From Mycolicibacterium stellerae (GTDB taxonomy: Bacteria; Actinomycetota; Actinomycetes; Mycobacteriales; Mycobacteriaceae), in NCBI RefSeq assembly GCF_003719305.1, contig NZ_RARC01000009.1, forward strand, positions 124,001 through 188,000: a stretch of 64,000 bases of DNA. The letters run 5' to 3'. Shown here in pieces: positions 34,689 through 44,053 of this stretch. The notes below the pieces were generated by a model that was given only the letters and a program-made list of their open reading frames with translations, was not told where the DNA came from and searched no databases. How positions within the stretch are numbered: the first letter of the stretch is position 1; each line of letters opens with the position of its first letter. The translations under genes were made by a program, and so were the position numbers.

Positions 34689-35921
34689 ATGTCCCGGACC
34701 CGTCGCACCGTCGGCCTTGCCTGCGCGCTGTTGCTGCTTGCCGGTTGCGCTCCGGCGCCGCCCCGTCCGGCGGACTCCCCTGCTTCGACGAGCGATCCCG
34801 CCACGGCGGACGCGGTGATGGCGATAGTGCGCGACACAATGGCGCAAGCGCACCTGAAGGCGGTCATCGTCCGAGTCACCGTCGACGGCAAAGAGGTCGT
34901 CACGCGGGCCGCCGGCGACTCCATGACCAATGTTGCGGCGACGACGAACATGCATTTTCGCAACGGCGCCGTCGCGATCTCCTACGTTTCGACACTGCTG
35001 ATGATCCTCGTCGACGAGAAGTTGGTCACCCTCGACGACAAGTTGTCGAAATGGCTACCGGACGTGCCCAACGCCGACCGTGTCACGCTCGGCCAGCTAG
35101 GCCAAATGACTTCCGGTTACGTCGATTACGTGATCGGCAACAAGGAGTTCGAGAAGGCGCTCTACCAGGACCCGTTCCGCCAGTGGGAGCCCGATCAGCT
35201 GCTCGGCTTCGCGACGTCGAGACCGCTTCTGTACGAGCCGGGCACGAACTGGAACTACGCGCACACCAACTACGTGCTTCTGGGCAAGGCGTTGGAGAAA
35301 GCCACCGGCGAGGACATGCCAAAGCTCTTGGACGACAAAGTGTTACGGCCACTCGGGTTGACCAACACCGCGAACTCGTTCACCCCGGAGATACCGGTCC
35401 CGGTTCTGCACGCGTTCAGCAGCGAACGGCGCGAGGCGCTCAACATACCCGGCGGCACACCGTTCTACGAGGAGTCCACCTATTGGAACCCGTCATGGAC
35501 GATCACCCACGGCGCGATCCAGACGACGAACATCTACGACATGGAGGCCAGCGCGGCGGGGCTCGGCTCTGGCAAGTTGCTGTCGAAACAGTCCTACCAG
35601 AAGTTCGCGTCCACCGATCTGCGCGGCAAGACCCGCGCCATGCCCGACTGCACGACCTGCATGGAGATGAACGACGGCTACACCTACGGGATGGGCGTCG
35701 TGATCTCCGGCGACTGGCTGCTGCAGAACCCCCTATTTGCCGGTGAGGCCGGTGTGATGGCCTACCTTCCCGCCAAGAAGATCGGGATTGCTGTCGTCGT
35801 CACCTATCAACCCGAAGCATTCGATGACCAGGGCAATTACCGAAACGAGGCCGACACGCTGTTCCGGCGCATCGCCAAGGAACTCGCCCCAGACGACGCG
35901 CCGCCGGTGCCTCCGAAATAA
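34689..35921 (+). CDS. beta-lactamase-fold (serine hydrolase family) lipoprotein, catalytic motifs changed
   Basis: 410 residues from ATG at 34689. A signal peptide with twin arginines in the n-region (SRTRRTVGLACALLLLAGC) and lipobox LLAGC mark a lipoprotein. The fold is that of class C beta-lactamase/DD-peptidase-like proteins: VDEKLVTLDDKLSKWLPDVP, TLGQLGQMTSGYVDYV, ATGEDMPKLLDDKVLRPLGLTNT. The expected nucleophile box (usually GSVTK, SxxK) reads GAVAISY, with no Ser or Lys in place, and the YxN box (usually YSNTNY) reads YAHTNY. It is therefore probably not a hydrolase and may bind peptidoglycan or another ligand. Confidence 0.82.
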   Translation: MSRTRRTVGLACALLLLAGCAPAPPRPADSPASTSDPATADAVMAIVRDTMAQAHLKAVIVRVTVDGKEVVTRAAGDSMTNVAATTNMHFRNGAVAISYVSTLLMILVDEKLVTLDDKLSKWLPDVPNADRVTLGQLGQMTSGYVDYVIGNKEFEKALYQDPFRQWEPDQLLGFATSRPLLYEPGTNWNYAHTNYVLLGKALEKATGEDMPKLLDDKVLRPLGLTNTANSFTPEIPVPVLHAFSSERREALNIPGGTPFYEESTYWNPSWTITHGAIQTTNIYDMEASAAGLGSGKLLSKQSYQKFASTDLRGKTRAMPDCTTCMEMNDGYTYGMGVVISGDWLLQNPLFAGEAGVMAYLPAKKIGIAVVVTYQPEAFDDQGNYRNEADTLFRRIAKELAPDDAPPVPPK

Positions 35922-35930
35922 TCTTTGACC

Positions 35931-36653
35931 ATGGCGCCCCAAGTACTGTTCATCCACAACGAGCACCTGGCGACCGAGGGCTTGCTCGGCGAGGCGTTCA
36001 CCGAATGCGGCTATGACGTCTCCACATTCAGCGTGGTGCCCGCCGACCGGGTCAACGACCCCGTCGGCGATGTGGCGTTCCCCGATCCGACGGCCTACGA
36101 CGTGATCGTGCCGCTGGGCGCGCGGTGGGCGGTGTACGACGAAGCGCTGCGCCAGACCTGGGTCGGCACCGAAATGCAGATGCTGCGCGATGCCGCGGAC
36201 GCGGGTGTGCCGACACTCGGCGTCTGCTTCGGCGGCCAGTTGCTCGCCCAGGCTTTCGGCGGGTCGGTGGCCCGGTCCACCCGACCGGAGATCGGCTGGT
36301 ACGACGTGACGAGCGACGACGAGGGTCTGATACCCGGCGGCCCGTGGTTCGAATGGCATTCCGACACATGGAAACTGCCGCGAGGCGCCACCGAAATCGC
36401 GAGAACCGCCAATGCGTCACAAGCGTTCGTGCTCGGTCGGGCGCTCGGGCTTCAGTTCCATCCCGAAGTGGATCACGACCTGCTCGACACCTGGCTGGCC
36501 GATGATCCCAACGGTGAGGTAGCCAGCTTCGGCCTCACCAATGACGAATTGCTTTCGGCTACAAAGGAACTCGAGAGCGACGCGGCCCGCCGCATTCGCG
36601 GTCTGGTGCGCGGATTTCTATCTCAGGTCGCTCATCAGCCGTGCCCGAGCTGA
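35931..36653 (+). CDS. type 1 glutamine amidotransferase
   Basis: 240 residues from ATG at 35931 (TTG at 35925 possible), 9 bases after the lipoprotein gene. The class I triad is present: nucleophile Cys in LGVCFGGQLLAQAFGG and His/Glu in LGLQFHPEVDHD. It matches stand-alone GATase proteins related to the N-terminal domain of GMP synthase; the synthetase partner is not adjacent. Substrate unknown. Its last 19 bases overlap the opposite SRPBCC-epimerase gene. Confidence 0.87.
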   Translation: MAPQVLFIHNEHLATEGLLGEAFTECGYDVSTFSVVPADRVNDPVGDVAFPDPTAYDVIVPLGARWAVYDEALRQTWVGTEMQMLRDAADAGVPTLGVCFGGQLLAQAFGGSVARSTRPEIGWYDVTSDDEGLIPGGPWFEWHSDTWKLPRGATEIARTANASQAFVLGRALGLQFHPEVDHDLLDTWLADDPNGEVASFGLTNDELLSATKELESDAARRIRGLVRGFLSQVAHQPCPS

Positions 36654-37987
36654 TGGGCTAAGGCGTCGGAGACGGTTTCGTGCCGGAACCGGTGCCCCAG
36701 CTCGGCCAGCTTGGTCGGCACCACCCGCTGATCGGCCTCGGCGAGTTCGCGGGCACCCTGAGCGCCAAGCAGCAGGCGCGGCCCGAATGACGGCACGGGC
36801 ACCAGCGCAGGCCGGTGCAGTACGTCGGCCAGTGCTTTCGTGTAGTCGACGTTGCGAACCGGCGCAGGCCCGACCGCGTTGACCGGACCGGTCAGTCTGT
36901 TGTCGTACAGGGCGCGGTAGTAGACGTCGAGCAGGTCGTCGAGGCCGATCCAGGACAGCCACTGTCTGCCGCTACCCATCCTGCCGCCAAGCCCGGCCAA
37001 GAAAAGCGGCCGCAGCAGTCTCAGCGTGCCGCCCGCCGCGGCCTGCACGATTCCGGTGCGAACAGCGACCACCCGCAACCCCGCGTCGGCGGCCGGGCCG
37101 GTGGCGGCCTCCCAGTCGGCCACAAGGTCAGCCAGGAATCCGTCACCGCGCATGCTGTCCTCACACAACAGCGCGTCGCCCCTGTCGTACCCGTAGATCC
37201 CGATCGCCGAGGCGCTGACGAACACCTTCGGGCCGTCGTCGCTGTCGGCCGCCGCGCGCGCGAGCATGCGCGTCGGTTCGATGCGGCTGTCGCGGATGGC
37301 GGCCTTGTGCGCCTTTGTGAACCGACCCGCGATCGAGGCACCGGCCAGGTGCACCACGGCATCGACCCCCGACAGCAGGTCGGACGCGGGAGCATCGGGC
37401 CGCCAATGCCGTTCGTCCTTGGTGCATGCCGGCCGTCGGACCAACCGAATCACCCGGTGACCGCCGGTCGTCAACAGGGCGGTGAACGCCGACCCGACCA
37501 GGCCTGCCGCGCCGGTGACCGCGACGACCATGGGCCGGGCACCCGCCGAGGCGGCATCGCGATGTGCGGCCAGGTCGTCGGCCAGCTGACGGTGTCGATA
37601 GACGAAGGTCGGCCGCAGTGCCGCACCGGGAACCGTGGTGTCGACCTCATCGCGCACCGTTGTTCGGCCGCCGGGCGCTTCGGAGAACTTGTGGGTGTGT
37701 CGCCACCAGCCGATGACGCGCGGTGGCAGCGAGCGCGGGCCCGCCGATGACAGCACGTCGGCAAAGCGGTGCGGCGGGTCGAAGCTGTCCCGGTCATGCT
37801 TGGCGATCCAGCGCAGCCCACCCGGCAGCCCCAGCACCGCCTGACCGTCGGCCAGCGAGTCGGTTTCCGACACCACCGTCATCGGCTGCCATGGCGGAAC
37901 GAGGCGGGCCATGGCGCCAGGCCTGGTGTGCCATGCGAATACCTCATCCAGCGGATGATCGACGACGCTTTCGTACTCGATGCCCAT
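36635..37987 (-). CDS. SRPBCC domain fused to TIGR01777-type NAD-dependent epimerase
   Basis: 450 residues. Residues 1-~145 are an SRPBCC/polyketide-cyclase-like domain (MGIEYESVVDHPLDEVFAWHTRPGAMARLVPPWQPM...). The rest is an extended SDR of the TIGR01777 family: the NAD-binding VVAVTGAAGLVGSAFTALL, VDAVVHLAGASI, SASAIGIYGYDRGDALLCE (catalytic Tyr region) and the C-terminal DUF1731-like VPSFGPRLLLGAQGARELAEADQRVVPTKLAELGHRFRH. The fused form is common in actinobacteria. The ATG at 37987 follows a GAAAGGGACC ribosome site. Substrate unknown. Confidence 0.88.
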   Translation of the reverse strand: MGIEYESVVDHPLDEVFAWHTRPGAMARLVPPWQPMTVVSETDSLADGQAVLGLPGGLRWIAKHDRDSFDPPHRFADVLSSAGPRSLPPRVIGWWRHTHKFSEAPGGRTTVRDEVDTTVPGAALRPTFVYRHRQLADDLAAHRDAASAGARPMVVAVTGAAGLVGSAFTALLTTGGHRVIRLVRRPACTKDERHWRPDAPASDLLSGVDAVVHLAGASIAGRFTKAHKAAIRDSRIEPTRMLARAAADSDDGPKVFVSASAIGIYGYDRGDALLCEDSMRGDGFLADLVADWEAATGPAADAGLRVVAVRTGIVQAAAGGTLRLLRPLFLAGLGGRMGSGRQWLSWIGLDDLLDVYYRALYDNRLTGPVNAVGPAPVRNVDYTKALADVLHRPALVPVPSFGPRLLLGAQGARELAEADQRVVPTKLAELGHRFRHETVSDALAHQLGHG

Positions 37988-38121
37988 GGTCCCTTTCGGC
38001 CGCGCTCATGCTCGGCCCAACTTGTCTCAGTAATTCGGAGTCGAGGCGCAGTTGGATTGCCCGTCGTAGGCTAAATCAGTCCCCAATTGGGAATCCGCCC
38101 CTGAAATGGGAACACATAGTC

Positions 38122-38799
38122 ATGGCCGGTTGGAGTGGACTCGCGCGACGAAGCGCAAAACGTACCTTCCGGGACCGCCGCGAAGCCGGCCAGGTCCTGG
38201 CTCAGGCGTTGACGGCCTATCACGGCAGAGACGACATTCTGGTTCTCGGGTTGGCGCGCGGCGGCGTTCCGGTCGGCTGGGAGGTTGCCGCCGCCCTGCG
38301 GGCGCCGCTCGATGTCTTCCTGGTCCGCAAGCTCGGCGTGCCGCAGTGGGAAGAGCTCGCGATGGGTGCCCTCGCCAGCGGCGGCGGCCTTGTGGTCAAT
38401 GACAACCTGATGAAAAGCCTGAATATCAGCGACGAAGCGCTGCGCACCGCGATCGAACGCGAGACCTGCGAGCTCAACCGACGCGAGCAGGCCTACCGCT
38501 GCGGTCGGGAGGCTGCCGACGCCAAGGATCTGGTCGCGATCATCGTCGACGACGGGATCGCCACCGGCGCGAGCATGCTCGCCGCCGTACGCGCGGTGCG
38601 TGCCGCACAGCCGGCACGCGTTGTGGTCGCGGTTCCGGTCGGCCCGCCGTCGGCCTGCCGTGAACTCGGCCGCGAGGCCGACGACGTGGTGTGCGCGACG
38701 ATGCCGACCTCGTTCGAAGCGGTCGGGCAGGTGTACGTGGACTTCCACCAGGTCTCCGACAGCGAGGTCCGCGAGCTGCTGGCCACGCCGACGCGCTAG
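38122..38799 (+). CDS. phosphoribosyltransferase domain protein
   Basis: 225 residues from ATG at 38122. The PRPP-binding loop is VAIIVDDGIATGASMLAAVRAVR (two acidic residues then small residues), and ILVLGLARGGVPVGWEVAAALRAPLDVFLVRKLGVPQWEELAMGALASGG is the N-terminal part of the stand-alone PRTase group. Such proteins are often beside stress genes in mycobacteria; the base substrate is unknown. Its stop overlaps that of the opposite small membrane protein by 4 bases. Confidence 0.85.
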   Translation: MAGWSGLARRSAKRTFRDRREAGQVLAQALTAYHGRDDILVLGLARGGVPVGWEVAAALRAPLDVFLVRKLGVPQWEELAMGALASGGGLVVNDNLMKSLNISDEALRTAIERETCELNRREQAYRCGREAADAKDLVAIIVDDGIATGASMLAAVRAVRAAQPARVVVAVPVGPPSACRELGREADDVVCATMPTSFEAVGQVYVDFHQVSDSEVRELLATPTR

Positions 38800-39110
38800 C
38801 GCGGGTTGCTGTCTTCCTCGGCGACCTCAGCAGCGTCGCTGTCGACGGTTTCGGTTGGGGCCGCAGTGGTTTCGGCGTCCACCTCGTCCTCCGGCTCTTC
38901 CGGATAGTCCTCGACGATCTCCTCGTCGGCCTCCTGCGACGGCGCGGTATCGGCGCGGGAACGCTCCCGCAGCGCGTCGACGATCAGCAGTACGACGCCG
39001 ATCACGCTCGCGGCGATGCAGACCCAGGCGATCAGCTCATTGCTCGTGACGACCGCGGTCACCAAGGCCGCAAGGCCGATTACGGCGAGCACAAGAGCAA
39101 CGATCAGCAT
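38796..39110 (-). CDS. small membrane protein with acidic tail (Rv2144c-like)
   Basis: 104 residues. Two transmembrane helices (MLIVALVLAVIGLAALVTAVV; IAWVCIAASVIGVVLLIVDAL) are followed by ERSR and an acidic tail (EEIVEDYPEEPEDEVDAETT...). Sits directly downstream of wag31 (31 bases), as Rv2144c does in M. tuberculosis. Likely part of the wag31 transcript. Function unknown; an envelope or polar-growth accessory is a guess from position. Confidence 0.75.
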   Translation of the reverse strand: MLIVALVLAVIGLAALVTAVVTSNELIAWVCIAASVIGVVLLIVDALRERSRADTAPSQEADEEIVEDYPEEPEDEVDAETTAAPTETVDSDAAEVAEEDSNPR

Positions 39111-39141
39111 TGGTCAATCCCTTCGCCGAGGGGCGCGGGGC

Positions 39142-39954
39142 TCAGTTGTTGCCGCGGTTGAATTGGTTGAATCCGGCGCCGCTGTCGTTGTTGGCGCTCG
39201 AATCCACCGGAGCAGCGGAGCCGCGCTGGCCGAGTTCCTCGAGCTGGGACTCCAGGTAGGTCTTGAGCCTGGTGCGGTACTCGCGTTCGAACGTCCGAAG
39301 CTGCTCCAACCGGCCTTCGAGCACGGTGCGCTGCTGGTTGATCGTGCCCATGATTTCGGAGTGCTTACGCTCGGCGTCGGCCTGCAGCGCGTCGGCCTTC
39401 TCCTGGGCCTGACGCAGCTGGGTCTCCGACCGGGCCTGGGCATCGGCGAGCATCGTGTCAGCACGCTGACGGGCCTCGGCCACCGTCGATTCCGCGGTCA
39501 GCCGCGCCTCGTTGACCATCTGGTCGGCCTGGGCGCGCGCGTCGGACAGCAGCTTCTCCGACTCGGTCTTGGCGGTCGACGTCAGCCGGTCGGCGGTGTC
39601 TTGGGCCAGGCCAAGTACGCGGGCCGCCTTGAGGTGCTGATCCTCGGTCATCGGGGCGGGAGCAGGCGGCGGCGCCTCGTAGACGGGCTGCGGAGCCGGC
39701 TCCGGTTCGGGCTCGGGCTGATACAGCGGAATGGCCTGGGTTGGCTGCGCTCCGCCACCGGCCCGCGCGGTCGCCAGCTCCTGGTCGAGCTCGCTCACCC
39801 GCTGACGAAGGTCGGCGTTCTCCTCGACGAGGCGAGTCAGTTCGTTCTCAACCAGATCGAGGAAGGCGTCGACCTCATCCTCGTTGTAGCCACGCTTGCC
39901 AATGGGCGGCTTGCTGAAGGCGACGTTATGAACGTCGGCTGGAGTGAGCGGCAT
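39142..39954 (-). CDS. wag31: polar growth protein Wag31 (DivIVA)
   Basis: 270 residues. The DivIVA N-terminal membrane-binding domain is exact for mycobacteria ([49 protein letters not shown]). A Pro/Glu-rich linker ([26 protein letters not shown]) precedes a long coiled coil ([19 protein letters not shown]...to...[21 protein letters not shown]). Wag31 marks negatively curved poles and recruits cell wall synthesis. The Thr in AQPTQAIP is at about the place of the PknA/PknB site known in M. tuberculosis (inference). GGGGG lies 9 bases before the ATG. Confidence 0.97.
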   Translation of the reverse strand: MPLTPADVHNVAFSKPPIGKRGYNEDEVDAFLDLVENELTRLVEENADLRQRVSELDQELATARAGGGAQPTQAIPLYQPEPEPEPAPQPVYEAPPPAPAPMTEDQHLKAARVLGLAQDTADRLTSTAKTESEKLLSDARAQADQMVNEARLTAESTVAEARQRADTMLADAQARSETQLRQAQEKADALQADAERKHSEIMGTINQQRTVLEGRLEQLRTFEREYRTRLKTYLESQLEELGQRGSAAPVDSSANNDSGAGFNQFNRGNN

Positions 39955-40136
39955 TGTCTGCCCCCTAGATGGTCCGGACCGTCAATCGATCTCAAAGTGT
40001 AGAACGTCAGTGAAGTAACTGGCGCCCATCCTGTCACACCAGACTCGCCGGTTGCACCCGAGGCCAAAATTTAAGAGCGAAATTCAATCTTCTTAAAGCC
40101 AATTGCGGCGCTCGGCAAACGGCGATTCACGGCCTC

Positions 40137-40427
40137 TCAGGCCGCGGCGCTGAACGCGAGCTGCATGCCGATGAACGCGACGAGCAGCAGCACCATGATC
40201 GACAGATCGAAGCGGATCGCCCCTATCGTGAGCTGCGGAATGATGCGCCGCAACAGCTTCACCGGCGGATCGGTAAGCGTCATGATCATCTCGAGGATCA
40301 CCACGGTGACGCCCCTTGGGTGCCAGTCGCGGCTGAACGAGCGGATGAACTCGACCACCACGCGGGCGATGAGCAGCAGCCAGAAGACGAACAGCGCGAA
40401 ACCCAGAATCTCAAAGAACAGGGCCAA
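40137..40427 (-). CDS. YggT family membrane protein (Rv2146c-like)
   Basis: 96 residues with two YggT hydrophobic repeats (LFFEILGFALFVFWLLLIARVVVEFI; IRFDLSIMVLLLVAFIGMQLAF) and the conserved loop TDPPVKLLRRIIPQLTIGAIRFDLS. It lies between sepF and wag31 as in all mycobacteria. Probably helps insert or organise division or osmotic-stress membrane components; exact role unknown. Confidence 0.92.
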   Translation of the reverse strand: MALFFEILGFALFVFWLLLIARVVVEFIRSFSRDWHPRGVTVVILEMIMTLTDPPVKLLRRIIPQLTIGAIRFDLSIMVLLLVAFIGMQLAFSAAA

Positions 40428-40567
40428 CTAAGCCGACCTCACTACTGCGATGTGTGACGTTGAATACTGCGGCGCTGGGCCGCTGCCGGCCGTCGCGATG
40501 CCGTCAGCCTACCCGGCCCATGCGCGCACGCGGGGAGCACAGAGCTGCCCGCGGCACGGCGGCCGAC

Positions 40568-41176
40568 CTACTGATAGGCGTAGAAGCCGGTCTCGGCGAT
40601 GCGCCTGCGATCGTCGGGCGTGACGTCGACGTCGGCTGGCGACAGCAGGAACACCTTCGTGGCGACCTTGTCGAAGGATCCGCGCAGCGCGAACGCCAGG
40701 CCGGCGGCGAAATCGACGAGTCGCTTGGCGTCCGCGTTGTCCATGGTCACCAGGTCCATGATCACCGGGGTGCCATCGCGGAAACGCTCACCGATGGTGC
40801 GGGCCTCGCTGTAGTCCTTGGGCCGCAGCGTCGTGATCTTCGAAAGCGGGCTGCTCTCGTCGAACAGCATCGCCATCCGACGGGGATCCATCGCCAGCGC
40901 GCCCCGTGTCGAGCCACGCAGAGGGGCGTACCTCGGTGCGGCGCGATCGAATTCACGCGGGTGGAAGCGGCCCTCGTCGGCGTAGCCGCCCCGGTAGGCG
41001 CCTGCCATCTCCTCTTCGCCGTAACGGTCGTCGAAGCGGCCGTAGCCTTCTTCGCCGAACCGCTCACGGCGCGGATATCCGCGCGACGGACGGTCCTCGT
41101 CGTCGTAGTACTCGTCGTCGTAGTCGTCCATAGGCGCCATCCCGAAGTACGCCTTGACCTTGTGCAGTGTGCTCAT
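40568..41176 (-). CDS. sepF: cell division protein SepF
   Basis: 202 residues. An N-terminal amphipathic helix ([15 protein letters not shown]) binds membrane, an acidic/tyrosine-rich low-complexity linker ([30 protein letters not shown]) follows, and the conserved SepF core is [75 protein letters not shown]. SepF tethers FtsZ to the membrane in mycobacteria, which lack FtsA. Downstream of yggS-like with a 54-base gap. Confidence 0.96.
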   Translation of the reverse strand: MSTLHKVKAYFGMAPMDDYDDEYYDDEDRPSRGYPRRERFGEEGYGRFDDRYGEEEMAGAYRGGYADEGRFHPREFDRAAPRYAPLRGSTRGALAMDPRRMAMLFDESSPLSKITTLRPKDYSEARTIGERFRDGTPVIMDLVTMDNADAKRLVDFAAGLAFALRGSFDKVATKVFLLSPADVDVTPDDRRRIAETGFYAYQ

Positions 41177-41230
41177 CGCTGGACCCTTCTTGCGTGATGC
41201 CTGTGATGAAGATGTGACTGGAGTGACTAC

Positions 41231-41980
41231 TCAGGGTGACGTTAGAGGACGTTGCCCCAGAACCGCGGTACCGACACGCACACACGTCGAACCATGTTTG
41301 ACCGCCGCCTCGAGGTCGCTGGACATCCCCGCCGACAGTCCGAGACGCTGCTGGTAGGCCTGCTGTACCCGCTGATGTTCGGCCTGCAAACGCGCGAATG
41401 CGTTGTCGGGGTCGGCGCCAAGCGGCGGGATGCCCATCAGGCCGACGAACTGCAGGCCCTGCGCGCACTGCACCTGCGCGCACAGTTCGTCGACCAGGTC
41501 GGGCCGCCCGATGTCGATTCCCCCCCGTTCGACGTCGCCGTCGAGGCTGATCTGTAGGTAGACCCGCAGCGGCTCCGACCGGCCGCCATCGGCGAGCGCG
41601 TCCACCGACGCCCGGCTCAGCGCGGTGATCAGCTTGGCGCTGTCGACCGAGTGCGCGGCGTACGCCCAGTTGGCGATCGAGCGCGCCTTGTTGCGTTGAA
41701 TCCGACCGACCATGTGCCAGCGAATCGGTGAAAGGGGCTCGACGGAATTACATTCGGCGAATTTCGCGGCTGCTTCTTGTTCGCGCGATTCACCAAATGC
41801 ATGACAACCCAAATGCGACAGAATAAGGACATCGGTTGCTGGAAAAAATTTGGTAATCGGCAGCAATTCAATTTCAGCAATGTGACGTCCCGCCGCCTCC
41901 GCCGCGCGCGCCAGCCGTTCGCGCACGAGGGTCAACGCGCCCTCCAGTTCAGCTTCCCGCGTCGTTGCCACGGCGGTCAT
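41231..41980 (-). CDS. YggS/PLPBP family pyridoxal phosphate-binding protein (Rv2148c-like)
   Basis: About 249 residues; ATG at 41980 overlaps the yfiH-like stop (ATGA), with a GTG at 41989 as an alternative. The PLP lysine is in LLPITKFFPATDVLILSHLGCHAFGESREQEAAAKF; WHMVGRIQRNKARSI and CVRVGTAVLGQRP are family marks. It is a single-domain alanine-racemase-fold PLP carrier that keeps B6 and amino-acid pools in balance. Its place in the ftsZ cluster is conserved. Confidence 0.93.
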   Translation of the reverse strand: MTAVATTREAELEGALTLVRERLARAAEAAGRHIAEIELLPITKFFPATDVLILSHLGCHAFGESREQEAAAKFAECNSVEPLSPIRWHMVGRIQRNKARSIANWAYAAHSVDSAKLITALSRASVDALADGGRSEPLRVYLQISLDGDVERGGIDIGRPDLVDELCAQVQCAQGLQFVGLMGIPPLGADPDNAFARLQAEHQRVQQAYQQRLGLSAGMSSDLEAAVKHGSTCVRVGTAVLGQRPLTSP

Positions 41981-42684
41981 TCCATCCACACGACGGACGC
42001 AAGGCGCCCGGTCGGGGCATCGCGGCGGTGGCTGAACAAGTTGGCGTCGTCCACCGTGCAGCGCGGATCGGCATCGATGGCGGTGATGCCCAAACCCTTT
42101 AATTGCCTAGCGATTCCGGCCCGCAGGTCCAGTCCGGGGGTCCCTCGCGACGTCCTGGTCCTGCTGCCGGGCAGGGCGGCCTCCACCTCAGCTGCCATTG
42201 CCGCGGGCACCTCGTAGTTGCGGCCGCTGACCGAAGGGCCGAGCAGCACCGAGATGTCCTCGGCGTGCGCCCCGGCGTCATACATCGCCTCGACCGCACG
42301 CACGACGACGCCCTTCTGTGCACCGACTCGGCCTGCATGCACCGCAGCCACCACACCGGCGCGGGCATCGGCCAATAAAACGGGAACGCAATCCGCCGTT
42401 ACGACGGCCAATGCCAATCGCGGTGTGGTGGTAACCAATCCATCGGTTTCCTCGACCGCGGAGCCGCCAGGTTCGTCGACGCGGACCACGCGATCGCCGT
42501 GCACCTGGTTCATCCAGACGACCGAGTCGGCGCCCAACCCGATCGCCTTCCCAAGCCGCTCCCGGTTGGCTGCGACGGCGGCCGGATCATCGCCGACGTG
42601 GTCGCCCAGATTGAAGGTGTCAAACGGCGGCTTCGAAACGCCGCCGGCACGAGTGGTGGTCACACGCCGAACCCGAACAGTCAC
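41977..42684 (-). CDS. YfiH/multicopper polyphenol oxidase (laccase-domain) family protein
   Basis: About 235 residues from GTG at 42684 with GAGG close upstream. Family motifs: SVVWMNQVHGDRVV, VTADCVPVLLADARAGVVAAVHAGRVGAQKGVV, and LGPSVSGRNYEVP; the Zn-site His and Cys residues (in NQVHG, TADCVP, VHAGR) are present. In other bacteria this family is a purine-nucleoside phosphorylase/peptidoglycan-related editing enzyme. It follows ftsZ by 49 bases, as in M. tuberculosis (Rv2149c). Confidence 0.9.
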   Translation of the reverse strand: MTVRVRRVTTTRAGGVSKPPFDTFNLGDHVGDDPAAVAANRERLGKAIGLGADSVVWMNQVHGDRVVRVDEPGGSAVEETDGLVTTTPRLALAVVTADCVPVLLADARAGVVAAVHAGRVGAQKGVVVRAVEAMYDAGAHAEDISVLLGPSVSGRNYEVPAAMAAEVEAALPGSRTRTSRGTPGLDLRAGIARQLKGLGITAIDADPRCTVDDANLFSHRRDAPTGRLASVVWME

Positions 42685-42733
42685 GACCTCAGTATCCGGT
42701 GCTGCGCGGACGGGAGGCACCGTCGGCGTCGAG

Positions 42734-43867
42734 CTAGTGCCGCATGAACGGCGGAACGTCGACGTCGTCGTCGTCGTCCCCACCGATACTGACCGTCGCG
42801 CCGTTGGTGTGCACCGGCACGCTGACCGCTTCGACCGGCTCGAACAGCGGCGAGGTGACCTTGCCTGCCTTGCCGGGGGCGATCGCCTGGCCCGCACCGA
42901 CCACAGGTTTTCGGCTTGGACCCGAGGCGTCGAAGCCCGCGGCGATCACCGTCACCCGTACCTCGTCACCGAGGGAGTCGTCGATCACGGTGCCGAAGAT
43001 GATGTTGGCGTCGGGGTGCGCGGCGTCCTGCACAAGGGAGGCAGCCTCGTTGATCTCGAACAGACCGAGGTCGCTGCCGCCTGCGATGGACATCAACACG
43101 CCCTGCGCGCCCTCCATGGATGCCTCGAGCAGCGGCGAGTTGATGGCGATCTCGGCGGCCTTCAGCGAGCGTCCGTCTCCGCGCGCCGAGCCGATGCCCA
43201 TCAGTGCGGTCCCCGCGCCGGACATGATGCCCTTGACGTCGGCGAAGTCGACGTTGATCAGGCCGGGGGTGGTGATCAAGTCGGTGATGCCCTGCACGCC
43301 GTTGAGCAGTACCTCATCGGCGCTGCGGAACGCGTCCATCAGAGATACAGCGGCGTCACCCATCTGCAGCAGCCGATCGTTGGGGATGACGATCAAGGTG
43401 TCGCAGCTCTCCCGCAGCGCGGCGATTCCCGCCTCGGCCTGGTTACTGCGACGCTTGCCCTCGAACGAGAACGGCCGTGTCACCACGCCGACCGTTAATG
43501 CGCCGAGCTTGCGTGCGATGGTGGCGACGACGGGCGCGCCGCCCGTACCGGTGCCACCGCCCTCGCCCGCGGTCACGAACACCATGTCGGCGCCGCGCAG
43601 CAGCTCCTCGATGTCATCCTTGGCGTCATCGGCGGCCTTGCGTCCGACCTCGGGGTCTGCACCTGCGCCGAGGCCGCGGGTGGAGTCACGTCCGACGTCG
43701 AGTTTGACGTCGGCATCGCTCATCAACAACGCCTGCGCGTCGGTGTTGATCGCGATGAACTCCACGCCCTTGAGACCTTGCTCGATCATCCGGTTGACGG
43801 CGTTGACGCCGCCGCCGCCGATGCCGACCACTTTGATGACGGCGAGGTAGTTGTGCGGGGGGGTCAT
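42734..43867 (-). CDS. ftsZ: cell division GTPase FtsZ
   Basis: 377 residues from ATG at 43867 (the adjacent ATG 43870 is equally near the GGGAGGAAGG site). Nucleotide motifs: [16 protein letters not shown], the tubulin signature [15 protein letters not shown], and IPNDRLLQ. The T7 loop [22 protein letters not shown] is complete. The C-terminal [14 protein letters not shown] is the tail that binds SepF and FtsW. It forms the Z-ring. 186 bases upstream separate it from ftsQ, so it has its own promoter. Confidence 0.98.
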   Translation of the reverse strand: MTPPHNYLAVIKVVGIGGGGVNAVNRMIEQGLKGVEFIAINTDAQALLMSDADVKLDVGRDSTRGLGAGADPEVGRKAADDAKDDIEELLRGADMVFVTAGEGGGTGTGGAPVVATIARKLGALTVGVVTRPFSFEGKRRSNQAEAGIAALRESCDTLIVIPNDRLLQMGDAAVSLMDAFRSADEVLLNGVQGITDLITTPGLINVDFADVKGIMSGAGTALMGIGSARGDGRSLKAAEIAINSPLLEASMEGAQGVLMSIAGGSDLGLFEINEAASLVQDAAHPDANIIFGTVIDDSLGDEVRVTVIAAGFDASGPSRKPVVGAGQAIAPGKAGKVTSPLFEPVEAVSVPVHTNGATVSIGGDDDDDVDVPPFMRH

Positions 43868-44053
43868 CATCGCCTTCCTCCCTGGTTGCCTGACGGAGCA
43901 GAATCTCGAGCAAACTCTCAACCTCAACTAAAGGCTTACAGTTATGTCAAGTTGTATCTGCGCAAACAGAACGGTAGGTCGAGGTCAAGCACTATCCATG
44001 CAGGCGCGCCGACGGAAACGTCAAGAATTTCGGGTGATTTCGCAGACGCCGGA
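43868..44053 (-). promoter_or_regulatory. ftsZ upstream region
   Basis: 186 bases between ftsQ and ftsZ. On the minus strand it has a TTGACA hexamer (43949-43944) in an AT-richer stretch, a good -35 element; I see no convincing -10 at 16-18 bases. Mycobacterial ftsZ is known to be driven by several promoters here. Confidence 0.35.

Noticed and set aside
38082..38091. Ten-base palindrome CCCAATTGGG upstream of the phosphoribosyltransferase gene
   Set aside because: Short, single, and without a nearby regulator gene; could occur by chance.
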